Of a DNA stretch of 64,000 nucleotides, positions 20,970 to 31,043 are shown piece by piece. The notes beneath the pieces were generated by a model that was not told the origin of the DNA, did not search any database, and saw only the letters and a list, made by a program, of their open reading frames with translations. The DNA lies in assembly GCF_000499845.2 (NCBI RefSeq), contig NC_023749.2, positions 24,374,966 to 24,438,965 on the forward strand, written 5' to 3'. Source of the stretch: Phaseolus vulgaris. Lineage: Eukaryota; Streptophyta; Magnoliopsida; Fabales; Fabaceae. Each line of letters starts with the position of its first letter. Within the stretch, counting starts at the first letter, position 1. The position numbers and the translations under genes were made by a program.

Positions 20970-22697
20970 CTACATCTCCTTCACGGTAGCCGGGCTCCTC
21001 ATCGCTAAGATGGCAACACACTTATCAGGATTTGCCTCTATTCCTCTTTCAGTTAAGAGGAATTCCAAGAACTTCCCTGCCTCCACGCCAAAAATGCACT
21101 TCTCGGGTTTCAGCTTTAACCTGAACTTGGCGATTGTGGTGAACAACTCCTCCAGGTCCGCAACGTGCTTGCTCTTTTCTGGCGAGGTTACGACGATATC
21201 ATCTACGTACGCTTGCACATTCCTTCCCAGCATTGGTGCAAGTACCCTATCCATCAATCTTTGGTACGTGGCCCTCGCGTTCTTCAGCCCGAAAGGCATC
21301 ACCTTGTAGCAGTAGCACGATCTCTCGGTCATGAAGGCGGTCTTCTCTTCATCCATGGGATGCATCTTTATCTGGTTGTACCCCGAGAAGGCGTCCAGGA
21401 AACTCAGCAACTTGCACCCTGCAACATTGTCGACCAGGGCGTCTATGCTTGGCAAAGGATACGAATCCTTTGGGCAAGCCTTGTTCAGGTCAGTGAAGTC
21501 GACGCACATGCGCCACTTCCCATTGCTTTTCTTCACCAGCACGACATTGGCCAACCACTCAGGATACTGAACTTCCCTGATATGGCCTGTGGCGAGAAGC
21601 TTCTGTGTTTCATCCCTGATCGCCTGCCTCCTCTCCTTGTTAAACTTCCTTCTTCTCTGCCGCACTGGTCTGACCTGGTTGTCCATTGCTAGGCGATGGC
21701 ACAAGAAGTCGGGGTCGATTCCCGGCATGTCTGAAGCAGACCATGCAAAAGCATCCAGATGCCGCTCTATCACCTTGGCGATCTGGTCTTGGAGCTCAGC
21801 CTCCAAGGATCTCCCCAGCTTGAATACCTTTCCCCCGATCTCCCTTTCGAGCCACTCCTCGACGGGTTTGGGTCTAGATTCCCTGGCGATCACCGCCCTG
21901 GCGATTCCCAGTTCCCTCGCTTCCTCCGGGCGGTTCCTCGCCTCTTCTTCCCGATCGACGTTCTCTCCCTCATTCTCAGCATCCAGCATGGTGACATCGC
22001 CTCCGCCGACCACCTCCATCGCCGCCGACCTGGGCTTCACACCGGGAGGCGGGGTGGTAGTGATGTAATTTACTGACCTCTTATTTTCCAGGCTATTCTC
22101 ATAGCACTTCTTCGCTTCCTTCTGGTCAGATTTGATGGTGATCACCACCCCCTCCATAGACGGCAACTTCACCTTCATGTGCTGGGTCGAGGGCACAGCT
22201 CCTATTCTGTTGAGTGTTGGTCTTCCTAACAGAATGTTATATGCTGAGGGAGCATTCACGACGAGGTACTTGATTTTCTCCGTCCTCGAGCCCGCCTCAT
22301 CTGTGAACGTAGTTCTTAACTCGATGTACCCCCTGACCTCCACCTGGTCACTAGCGAAACCGTATAAGCACCCTCCATAGGGCCTCAGCTGGTCAAGGGG
22401 TAATTGCCGCTGTGTGAAAGTCGGCCAGAACATCACATCTGCCGAGCTTCCTTGGTCCACCAGAACCCTGTGGACCTTCCTCCCCGCTGTAACAAGCGAG
22501 ATGACTATGGGGTCGTTGTCATGAGGCACAACGTCCCTGAGATCTTCTCTTGTGAACGTGATGTCCACATCTGGCGAGTGGTCCTCGAACATGTCCACCG
22601 TCATCACAGACCTTGCATACTTCTTCCTCTGTGATGCGGTGCATCCACCACCCGAGAAACCTCCTGCGATGGTGTGGATCTCTCCATGAGTGGGCAT
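20970..22697 (-). pseudogene. pol: Element B protease and reverse transcriptase
   Basis: A 575-residue frame. Protease motif VLVDQGSSAD with Asp near residue 81; a variable acidic linker; RT with LDAFSGY near residue 433 and YVDD near 498. It ends at TAG (20970-20972) in the motif KEM-stop-QLTGR, where C and E keep Gln (CAG). The upstream frame from gag is broken by stops near 22700-22767, so no continuous polyprotein is possible. Confidence 0.9.
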
Positions 22698-22766
22698 CTC
22701 GTGCTGCTGAGCCTCACCACCTGCCGGCTGGGAGCTCGACGCGCACCCCGTCCTCCTGTCCAGCAG

Positions 22767-23321
22767 CTAATCATTCAGGAAACCGCTCTTGACCAGGTCG
22801 TCGAGCTGGTATCCCAGTGCCAAACATGAATCGACGGTGTGACCAAAACCCTGGTGGAATTCGCACCAGGCGTCTGGCTTTGGTCCTAACACCTTGTCCC
22901 CCACTTTCTCGGGTGCCTTGAGCCTGGCTGCTATATTGGGGATGGCGATCAGGTCCGCCAACCCCATGACAAACTTATGCTTTGGTGGGCGATTGTACTC
23001 CCTGGGGTGCCCTGGGCCCCTGCCCTTGTTTTTCCTTGGATCATAAGGATGGCGGGTCCTTTGATCCCTCTTGGCCGCCGCTGTCTCCAGCACCCTCTGT
23101 GGCTGGATCCTGGTCTGGGCACGTGGCCTAGCGGGGGCCACGCTCCCTCTCTTCTCGGCGACCTCACTCTCATCGGCGATGTGGGCCACCACAAGTCGCC
23201 TAACTTCAGCAAACGTGGCGGGGTGAGCCCTGATCAGTGCCTCACAGAAAGGTCCCGGCAGCACGCCCTTTTTGAAGGCGTACACCAGCATCTCCTCGTC
23301 TTTCGCAGGCGAGCGGACCAT
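22767..23321 (-). pseudogene. gag: Element B gag, C-terminal half with zinc knuckle
   Basis: A 184-residue frame following a TAG after RFGA. It contains the end of the capsid domain (FKKGVLPGPFCEALI), a basic Arg/Pro-rich stretch and the zinc knuckle CEFHQGFGHTVDSC (C-X2-H-X4-H-X4-C). It ends at a stop after FLND. Equivalent to residues 1-180 of A's long frame. Confidence 0.87.
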
Positions 23322-23969
23322 CTATGCTCCAAAACGATTCAGATAGTCCCTAAGGGACTCTCCCTGGTATTGCCTTATGTCGAACAGGTCGTAAGACACC
23401 CTGGGTGGCGCTTTGCTCACAATGTACTGCTCGACGAAAATCTTCGAAAACTGCTGGAAATTGGTTATGTGACCTGTAGGCAGGCTCACAAACCATTCCA
23501 GCGCTGTTCCCTGGAGCGTGCTCACAAACATTTTGCAATACACAGCATCCGAGCCTCCTGACAGAATCATCTGCGTGTGGAACGTGGTGAGATGTGCCTC
23601 AGGATCCTCCACGCCGGTGAAAGTAGCCTTCACGGGTACCACGCTCGCAGGGATAGGCGTGTCTGTGATCGCCTGAGCAAATGGCATAGGGAAAACGCGA
23701 GGTGGCGACGACGGTGCGACCTCTTCAGCGACTGGGCGGCCTCTCTGCTCTTGAAGAGCTTGGCGCAACTCCTCAGTCACTTTGCTGAGCTCTTCATTCC
23801 TGGCCTGTGAGGCAACTAGGTCCTCATGCATCTTTGCCTGCTCTACGAGCGAGGCCTCCACGGTCGCCTGCAGTGCACGCATGATCTCCATCATCTGCGC
23901 CATGGTCATGGCGCCTTCAGCAGCAACTGGCACAACTGGACTTGAACGGTTGCTTCTCATCTTTCTCAT
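23322..23969 (-). pseudogene. gag: Element B gag, N-terminal half
   Basis: A 215-residue frame starting MRKMRSNRSS. A helical N-terminus (MAQMMEIMRALQATVEASL) precedes the capsid-like domain (ATFTGVEDPEAHL, FVSLPTGHITNFQQFS, YDLFDIRQYQGESL). The terminal TAG replaces a Gln codon kept in G and J (FGAQV), so gag is split by a single substitution. The start lies about 480 bases from the primer site, a longer leader than in A. Confidence 0.88.
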
Positions 23970-24430
23970 GAAAACTCAGCAAACCAAAGCTCAACGAACA
24001 AAACCTTCACCAGCGAAACGATCGATCCAGCAATCAACCGGTCAAAACTTCGTAAACTCCAAAGAACTTTCAAGAACGCAATCACAGCAGCAAGAACCTC
24101 CACAGAAACTTGCAATCTTAGCACGAACCTACCACTTATCCACCAAAACTTCTGATTCACCGGTCAAAAGTCTGAACGAACGGCGAAGCTTCGATCTCAC
24201 CGATTGAAACTCGCGTAAACGGTGAAAAACTTCACCTCACCGAACAAGAACTCAAACAAACGGGGAAAAACCTCAATTCTCCGAACAAAACTCGAACGAA
24301 CGGTGGAAAACACGAATTTACCGAACAAAGCTTTGAATGAACGACGGAAAATGGTTGCACCAGCACACAACCACACAGAAACTGCAGAAACTCCAAGAAC
24401 TCACGCTGTGGATGGGGACAGGTTTTACAC
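23970..24430 (-). other. Element B untranslated leader
   Basis: Region between the primer site and the gag start. The right half is a 40-bp tandem repeat (24120-24350). No open frame in sense orientation. A has a much shorter leader here. Confidence 0.6.
24120..24350. repeat. 40-bp tandem repeat in the B leader
   Basis: In plus orientation, CCG-starting units begin near 24160, 24200, 24240, 24281 and 24321, a steady 40-base period. The core is CCGAACAAAACTCGAACGAA followed by CGGTGGAAAAC. About five copies, moderately diverged. Lies where packaging or translation-control signals are normally found. Confidence 0.65.
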
Positions 24431-24449
24431 GGCCCCACGGTGGGCGCCT
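24431..24449 (-). promoter_or_regulatory. Element B primer binding site
   Basis: Minus strand reads AGGCGCCCACCGTGGGGCC, two bases inside the LTR. It is the same site as in A, E and G except that the first base is A instead of T, which would unpair the terminal A of the tRNA CCA end. Confidence 0.8.
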
Positions 24450-24451
24450 GA

Positions 24452-25054
24452 TGATCCTGCCTGTTGACCAGAATGCAAGAGCCTCGCCTCGTCAAATCTG
24501 GATCGACTTTGCACCGTGCTAGCTTCCGTCCTTCACCTCGATTCACCTCAGGAACCTGCAAAAGACAGAACGGCGCCGCTGCGGCCGATCACGCTCCGAC
24601 GCCCAAGTCAGCGACTGAACCACCAAAATACTAAGAGAAAACTAAGAACTTCAGGAACCGTGCAAAATTCTCTCTCAGCGTACTCAAGTTCTCGCAAGCG
24701 TAAAAGAAGTTTTCTAAAACGCGCGTGTACCTCAGAAGTTCGTTAGGATTCCTTATATACCTGTGCATTTTCTCTCTCCTGACAGTTACACATCTGGACA
24801 CATGGCTTGCATCCAGTTGTACACGTGTCACCATCTGGAGCATCCTTGACTTGAGCGTCACCTCTTACTCTTCAGGCTTTCGGCTAAGTTACTTATGCAG
24901 GAAGCAACTCAGCGTATAACTGCCTTGGAGCGTGATCTCTTCTGCGTGGCGAGTACGGGTGTCTTCATACACACCTTCGCTGTGGTCTCGCCGGCCGCCA
25001 TCATGATCTACTTCACTTGCTTCATCGTGCATACTCGGGTAAGCTGTTCCCCGA
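24452..25054 (-). repeat. Element B 5' LTR, truncated (603 of 932 bp)
   Basis: Matches 11903-12505 of the 3' LTR base for base apart from about 13 substitutions. Similarity stops abruptly at 'ttccccga'. The missing 329 bases include the sense U3 start. A 192-base unrelated scrap follows. Confidence 0.9.
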
Positions 25055-25246
25055 TGATGGAAACCAAGTAGAGGATGCTCTAGGCCATGAAGCCCAAGCC
25101 CAACAAGGGGCCCAAGCCCATCAAGGGGTCCAAGCCCAACAAGGGGCCCAAGCCCAACGAATTACTAGGAGTATGGCAAGAGCTTTGGGACAAGAGTATA
25201 ATAAAATGGCTCTTCTTATTTCTTTTGTAGAATAGGGGTGTGAATG
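25055..25246 (+). other. Gypsy-like scrap with 18-bp repeats between B and C
   Basis: Contains three to four copies of an 18-base unit CAAGGGGCCCAAGCCCAA encoding Gln-Gly-Ala-Gln repeats, then a short frame reading RITRSMARALGQEY. This ITRSMA-type motif resembles the polyprotein end of some gypsy chromoviruses, but I cannot place it firmly. It may belong to the element into which B or C inserted. Confidence 0.45.
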
Positions 25247-26042
25247 TGATCCTGCCTGTTGACCGGAACGCTGGAAACCGCCTCGTCAAAGGATCGACGT
25301 GCGCACCGCTTCTCACTTCCGTTCCTCTCCGGGATCTACCTGAAGAACCTGCAAAGAAACAGAGCGGCGCCGCTGTGGCCGATCGCACTCCAACGCTCAA
25401 GTCAGTGACGGTATCACCAAAAACTAAGAGAACAAGAACCGTGCAAATCCTCTCTCACAGTCAGCTTTATCACTCGTAAGCGTAAAGTGTATAAACTGAA
25501 CGTGCGTACCTCAGAAAGTTTGTTAAGAACTCTTATATACCTGGTAGCTTTCTCTCTCCTGGCAGTTACAGATTTGGACACGTGGCTCACATCCAACTGT
25601 ACACGTGCCATCATCTGGAGGCTCCCTGACTTGGCGCTGCTTCTACTCTCATTTTGGCTAAGTTACTTATGCATGGTACTGCCCAGTGCATAGCTAACTT
25701 AGGAGTGCGATCTCTACTGGAACTGGCGAGTTAGGGGCCTTCATACACCTTCCCTGTGGTCTCGCCGGCCGCCTTCACAATCTGCTTCTCCTTCATCTTC
25801 GGCGATGTGCTCGCTCTGGCGATCTCCAATGACTAGGTCGCCTGAATCTACATCTGGCGACTTCATCTTCAACCTGGCGATCGCCGATTCTGGTAAGCTG
25901 GAAATCGGAACACGCCAACATAACAACTGGCGACTACACGAGCCCCCCGACTTCCTTCCCTTCTGCCAACCTGGCGCCTTGTCAATACGCCTATACTGTA
26001 GGAGGATGCCACGTCATCACACCCGACCACCAGGGCGGTACA
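25247..26042 (-). repeat. Element C 3' LTR (family 2, 796 bp)
   Basis: Plus orientation TGATCCTGCC to GGCGGTACA. Shorter than B's LTR (932) and near F's (820). A TATA box is at 25532-25539 (minus). The polypurine tract CAAGCCCCCCAGTCTT follows at 26043-26058. The candidate left target site is GAATG (25242-25246), with no partner because the other end is lost. Confidence 0.9.
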
Positions 26043-26636
26043 CAAGCCCCCCAGTCTTAAGCGAAGACTTGTTTAGCGAAAAGACTGAAAGAGCCTTCGT
26101 TAACACCGATCTACGTGGCACTGACGCAGAATTCCAAGCGGTTGTACCTTCTGCTGCTCTGACGCCCCACCAAACCCCTCACTCATCGTCTGACGCGTGG
26201 CTTCATCAACGGCTCTCTTCATTTGCCGTTTGCGCTTCCTAAAACCATTTCGAAAACCCTTAAACCCATTTCGCTCCACTGTTCCATCACTTTCTTCGTG
26301 CTTGCAAACGCTCTAACTTCCTTCTGCGAAAACTCTCAACGCTCTTCAACGCTCTAGATCACCATCTTCCTCCATCGTCTTCCTGATCATCGAAAGGTAA
26401 CTACTTTCCTTCATCTGCTGGTTTTCCTTGCATTTTCACCGATTTGCATCATCCTGTAACTGCTTGGTGCATACGCTGTGGGTTGTTTTTCCATTTCTCC
26501 TTCTGCGTAACTTAGGGCTTTGTCAATCGTCGCAACGAACCTACATTCGTTCGTTTTTCACCTTCCTTCTATGATCGAGTCAGCCTCATTAACCCCCTGA
26601 TCATTTTTCCTTTCTTCTTCCTTTGCAGCTGCTATC
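26043..26636 (+). other. Promoter region, exon 1 and intron 1 of the C antisense gene
   Basis: Non-coding. Donor CGAAAG/GTAA (intron from 26397) and acceptor CTTTGCAG (to 26628) define a 232-base intron ending 8 bases before the ATG. Same layout as in B and F. Confidence 0.6.
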
Positions 26637-27579
26637 ATGACTCGCACAAAGATTACCCCGAACCCTCCTCCTTCAGCACGAAACCTTCCTTCACAAGCAC
26701 ACGACTCAACACAAGTTCGTGGCGCTTCATCTTCGCAGGCTGAGAGGCCTGCGTCTTCCCAACCTGTCCTGGCCCAGGCGACTCCACCTAACGCTGGAGG
26801 AGCCCCCGTTCCCCTGCCAGACTTCAAAACTTTATACCCCTGGGCTAACTCAACCCTTCTGAAAGAGACATCCTCCGTGAACACTGCGGGAGCAGTCTTG
26901 CGGCTGACTAAGGGGGACGAGATCTACCAATCGTTTCACAAGGAGCACGACGAAAAGATGATGGTGCTGCCTTGCCCTGCCGACCTGCCCGTGTGTGCTG
27001 ATGACAAAGTAAGCGCCGACGGGCCCTTCTGCTTTGTCTATACGACTTTGTTCAAGAAGGTCAGGCTCAGGTTCCCTTTCACCCGATTCGAGAGGGAACT
27101 TCTTACCGAGCTCAACATTGCTGCCGCCCAGCTCCACCCCAACAGCTGGGCGTTTGTTCGAGCTTTTCAAGTAATGTGCGCCCACCTGGGGTTGCCCGCG
27201 TCGGTGGACGTGTTCTTATTCCTTTTCGAAGCCAAGCACCCAGGAGACCGCCTGTGGATCAGCTTGAACGCGATTGCTGGGAGATCCATTTTTACCATCT
27301 TCCAGCAATCGTACAAAGACTGGAAGGGGAAATTCGTCCAAGTACGTGCAAACGACAAGGACACCTCCCTTCTCGATGGCTTCCCCTTGTACTGGGTGGA
27401 CAAGGGGAAAAAGGAGTCCAAGAGCTGCTTCAGGAGGCCCAGAAGTCCTGATAGCATGGGAGCATTGGACAGAGACCTCTGTCTCTTCTGGAAGAAGGTG
27501 GCGGATGCCAATATAACTTTCCTCACCACCACCTTGATATGCTTCGAATTCTACGAAGATCAGCTAGAAATTCGAATAG
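26637..27579 (+). CDS. Element C antisense gene, exon 2 (conserved N-terminal domain)
   Basis: Open from ATG 26637 to the donor GAATAG/GTTAGG at 27580 with no stop. It begins MTRTKITPNPPPS, then a Ser/Pro-rich stretch, then the conserved domain (LYPWANSTLL, RFPFTRFERELLTELNIAAAQLHPNS, VDVFLFLFEAK, SYKDWKGKF, DGFPLYWVDKG, CLFWKKVADAN). It is the cleanest full copy of exon 2 in the window and a good reference for the family. The intron (27580-27760, 181 bases) is phase 1, as in B, E, F and G. The protein is plant-element specific and of unknown function. Confidence 0.82.
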
Positions 27580-27760
27580 GTTAGGACATTAAACTCTTGC
27601 TTTGATACTGCTTCTTGTTTAGCTGTTTCTGGGCGTCTTGTGCGTTATGCACAAGACTTTGGCTTTACTTTTTCTGCACATATCATCTGCTTTGCTGTTT
27701 ATTACCTTATGCACTTATCTGTTTTCCTTGAGTTAACCCATGCATTTTCGTCCCCTGCAG

Positions 27761-28944
27761 ACAACATGTTGCCCAGGAACATGCTCGCCGAACTAAAGGC
27801 ACTCGCCCGAAACCACGGGTTGGCGACCGGTTCCCAAACGGTGCCCAACTCAGTGGTGGAGGCCGCCATTGTCCAAGGGCGATCACCACCCAAGGAACCC
27901 GCCCAACGCAAAAAATTGGTCCTTAAGAGACCTAAAAGGAAAGCCCCTCAAGTCATCCATGAGGAGGAAGAAGAGGATGACGAGGTCACCGAGGATGGCC
28001 TCGTTACGAAGAGGAAGAGGGTGGCACCTTCTTCACCACCTGCTCCACCCCCTCTTCCATCCTCAACACCACCATTAACGCCTGCTCCTCCTCCAACATC
28101 GCCAACACCACAGGCTCCTTCCTCACCAGTCCAAGCGGTTCAACTGGCCACTGCGCCACCTGCAGCTGAGGCCCAAGAGCCAAATTTCCTGGAGGACCCC
28201 CCAAGCGCCTCTACGCCATACGTGTCAGCCGGAGGAGGCCCCCCTTCAAACACTTCAGCTGCAGAAAATGTTCCAATCGGGAATGAGGTTGCTCATACCT
28301 CTCCGATTCTGATTACCGAATCCCCGATTGCGTCGTCATGCCAGGAAGCAACTACTGAAGAACCTGCTAAGGAAGGTGGCGACGAGAACCCACAACAAGC
28401 CCACCTGGCGCCTCTCCAAGCAGCAAACCTTCCCCTTGAGGTCACAAGGATGTGGGAACCTCTAACTGCCAAACTGAAAACCATAGCAGAGGATATCCCA
28501 GCGATCATAACCAGGGCTGTGGAAGGCTCAACCAGGAGGCTCCAAGACGACCTCTTCAACCTCAAAACCGAGAACAGCACCATGAAGATCGAGGTGGAGA
28601 AGTTGTCCTTCAGCCTGACGCTCGCAGAAATCGAACACTCCCGAGTGGAGGATGCAATGAATACCGAGCTCAGGCTGGCGCGCAAGGAGGCTACTGACCT
28701 TCGCCGCAAAGTTCACGAACTTGCCCAAGAGAAAGTCGAGCTGGAAAGCAAAATTGTGCCTCTTCGCGCCAAGGCGGTCGACCTGGAGGCTCTCATGAAA
28801 GCTGACGCCGCTAAGGTGCAAAAACTGGAGCAGAGGTCGATCGACCGAGAGAAACTTCTTGGGCAAGTTGAAAAGGCGAGGGACGAGGCCAACAAAGAGA
28901 AAGGAAAAGTGGCTGCTGAGTTGTCCCAAGCACAATCGGAATCA
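27761..28944 (+). CDS. Element C antisense gene, exon 3, 3'-truncated
   Basis: Starts after acceptor TCCCCTGCAG and is open to the deletion junction. Same plan as B exon 3: basic helix, acidic run (EEEEEDDEVTEDG) with KRKR, Pro-rich linker, and coiled coil. The last 100 or so residues, including the conserved VVDGK C-terminus, are replaced by sequence antisense to pol after about 28944, adding a chance tail that stops near 29019. Otherwise uninterrupted. Confidence 0.75.
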
Positions 28945-30325
28945 CCGTCCAGAGTTTCTTCAGAGTTTCTTGAATCATCGTCCTCTGCCTACCCCCCTTG
29001 CCTGAGCTGGCGAGCTTAGCAAGCAAGTCAGCTCGGGCATTCTGCTCTCTGGGCACATGTACTACTTCAAAGGAGGCAAAGGAACTCTTCAATTCCTGCA
29101 CATACGCCAAGTAAGCCGCCATTTGTGGATCTTTAGCCTGGAACTCGCCTGTTACTTGCCCCGTGACTAGCAGCGAGTCACTCTTAGCCATCAGCACCCT
29201 AGCTCCCATCTCCTTGGCCAGCAAAATCCCGGCGATCAGCGCCTCATACTCTGCTTGATTGTTGCTGGCTTTGAAGGCAAATCTCAACGATTGTTCGATC
29301 AGCACGCCGTTGGGTCCTTCCAATATGACTCCAGCACCGCTGCCCTGCTGGTTCGACGATCCATCCACCGAAAGTACCCAACGGAAATCGTCTCCTTCAA
29401 CCCGCGTCGCCTCTGATGAGAGCTCAACCACGAAATTTGCAAAGATTTGCCCCTTGATCGGGCCTCGGGGCTCGTACTTAATATCAAACTCTGACAACTC
29501 TACCGCCCACTTCACCATCTTTCCCTCAACGTCGGGTTTCTTCAAGACCTTCTGGATGGGCAGGTCAGTCATCACCAGTATTGTGAAACTGTGGAAGTAG
29601 TGGCGCAACCTCCTCGCCGAAAACATCACAGCCAGCGCAGCCTTCTCCAGGGCCTGATATCTCGTTTCTGGGCCCTGCAACACCTTGCTCACAAAATAAA
29701 TAGGCTTCTGAGCCTGATCTTGATCCTGGGCGAGCACCGCACTCACCGCCCTCTCGGTCACAGCAAAATACAACCTGAGAGGGATTCCCGCCAGCGGTTT
29801 GCACAGAACCGGCGGGCTCGCCAGATACTCCTTCAGTTTGACGAAAGCTTCCTCGCATTCTTTCGTCCAAGCAAACTTATTATTGCGCCGCAGACATTGA
29901 AAATAGGGATGCCCCTTTTCTCCGCTAGCTGACACGAAGCGAGATAGGGCTGCCATCCGACCTGTTAGCTGCTGGACTTCTTTCACTGTAGCCGGGCTCC
30001 TCATCGCCAAGACGGCGGCACACTTGTCTGGGTTGGCTTCTATTCCTCTTTCAGTCAAGAGGAAACCCAAAAACTTTCCAGCCTCCACGCCGAAAATGCA
30101 TTTCTCCGGATTGAGCTTTAACTTGAACTTGGCGATCGTCGTGAACAATTCTTCCAAGTCTGCAACGTGCTTGCTTTTCTCCTGCGAGGTCACGACCATG
30201 TCATCGACGTAGGCTTGCACGTTCCTTCCCAGCATCGGTGCAAGTACTCGATCCATCAGCCTCTGGTACGTGGCCCCCGCGTTCTTCAGCCCAAACGGCA
30301 TCACCTTATAGCAATAACACGATCT
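28945..30325 (-). pseudogene. pol: Element C pol fragment: RT C-terminal half, gypsy RNase H, archaeal-type RNase H
   Basis: An uninterrupted 512-codon frame (28811-30349) whose middle is genuine pol. It enters RT at CYCYKVMPFGLKNAG, has YVDD at residues 47-50, the gypsy RNase H at about 185-305 (LYFAVTE where a catalytic Asp is expected), then a complete archaeal-type RNase H with Asp329, Glu367, Asp391 and Asp441. The first residues come from the D fusion and the last 45 from reading the antisense exon backwards, so the whole is a chimeric frame made by two deletions. No integrase remains. Confidence 0.88.
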
Positions 30326-30589
30326 AGAGACTCTGGAAGGAGGTCCCATTCCACGCAGCTGGAATGCGGCAAATTTAAAATTTTATTTCAGTTAAATTAC
30401 GAATAACGAAATACGAATTGTAAAGGGCAAACTCTTTTTTCCTCTCTGGGGTTTTTTAATGAGGTCACCCAAGTAAAAGAGAAGTTCGAGTAAACTTTGT
30501 CTCAGTTTTTCTCCCCCCACTCAAAGTATAAAGACCAAAGGTTAAAGAGATAAAAGACAAAGACCCAAGGCAGCGTCAGGTATCGCTAA

Positions 30590-30690
30590 GATGAGGCGTC
30601 GCCAAGATGAGGCGTCGCCAAGATGAAGCGTCGCCAAGATGGGGAATCGCCAAGAGGGGGGCGTTGCCAAACGTAGGCGTCGCCTAAGCA
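30590..30690. repeat. 16-bp AAGATGAGGCGTCGCC tandem array (D)
   Basis: Four to five copies of a 16-base unit AAGATGAGGCGTCGCC, the last ones diverged. Reverse complement of the array in A (1342-1425), with the same GGCGACGCC core. Confidence 0.75.
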
Positions 30691-30903
30691 AGGCGCAGAC
30701 ATCAAAATCCAAACCAAGTAGTAAGAACACGTGCGTTCGCCTAAAGGTCAAAGATGACAGGTATGTCCAATACAAGGTAACACCCGGATGTTTTAGTCCT
30801 TGAGCATGGGTTAAGGGATTCCTTTGGGACGCCCCCTCCTCATGTATGAATAACTAGCACCGGTATAAGATGGGAGCACTTCGACTTGGTGTTTTTTAGC
30901 CGG

Positions 30904-31043
30904 CCTGAGGACGATACGGCGCTGCTGTAATAGGCCTCTCCTCAGGCGTGGGCATCAAGCACCGAAGAGAGAAGGGATCAGTTGTCTTGGTGTTCGAGAC
31001 GCTCCATGGACGATACGACGCTGTTATACAGGCTTCTCCATGG
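30904..31043. repeat. Paired hairpin units in D
   Basis: Unit 1: CCTGAGGA (30904-30911) pairs with TCCTCAGG (30939-30946). Unit 2: TCCATGGA (31001-31008) pairs with TCCATGG (31037-31043). Loops share CGATACG, CGCTG and AGGC/CTC blocks. Both units are intact here. Confidence 0.7.

Larger units (their letters stand above)
11903..25054 (-). mobile_element. Element B: near-complete Tat element, family 2
   Basis: About 13.2 kb, including nested solo LTR S2. The minus-strand order is truncated 5' LTR (24452-25054), primer site, repeat-bearing leader, gag, protease, RT, two RNase H domains, integrase, spacer with 37-bp repeats, antisense gene (plus strand), polypurine tract and 3' LTR (11903-12834). 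Over the 603 shared bases the LTRs differ at about 13 sites by hand count (2.2 percent). The 5' LTR lacks its outer third, so no target duplication can be seen. Gag-pol carries several stops. Confidence 0.95.
25247..30325 (-). mobile_element. Element C: family 2 Tat element with internal deletion
   Basis: Keeps 3' LTR (25247-26042), polypurine tract, antisense gene (plus strand) and the RT to second RNase H part of pol (minus strand). Integrase and the spacer are missing between about 28945 and the pol fragment. Gag, protease, primer site and 5' LTR are lost beyond a fusion with D at about 30325. Surviving coding parts contain no stops, so the deletions look recent. Confidence 0.9.

Noticed and set aside
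24452..25054. Family 2 LTR being only 603 bases long, with 25054 as its true end
   Set aside because: The sense end would not start with TG. The 3' copy continues to GGTACA followed by a polypurine tract, and the C and F LTRs agree with the longer form.
25017..25235. A 72-residue frame with Gln-Gly repeats as a possible small gene
   Set aside because: It starts inside the B LTR and crosses the truncation point, so the frame is an accident of the junction.
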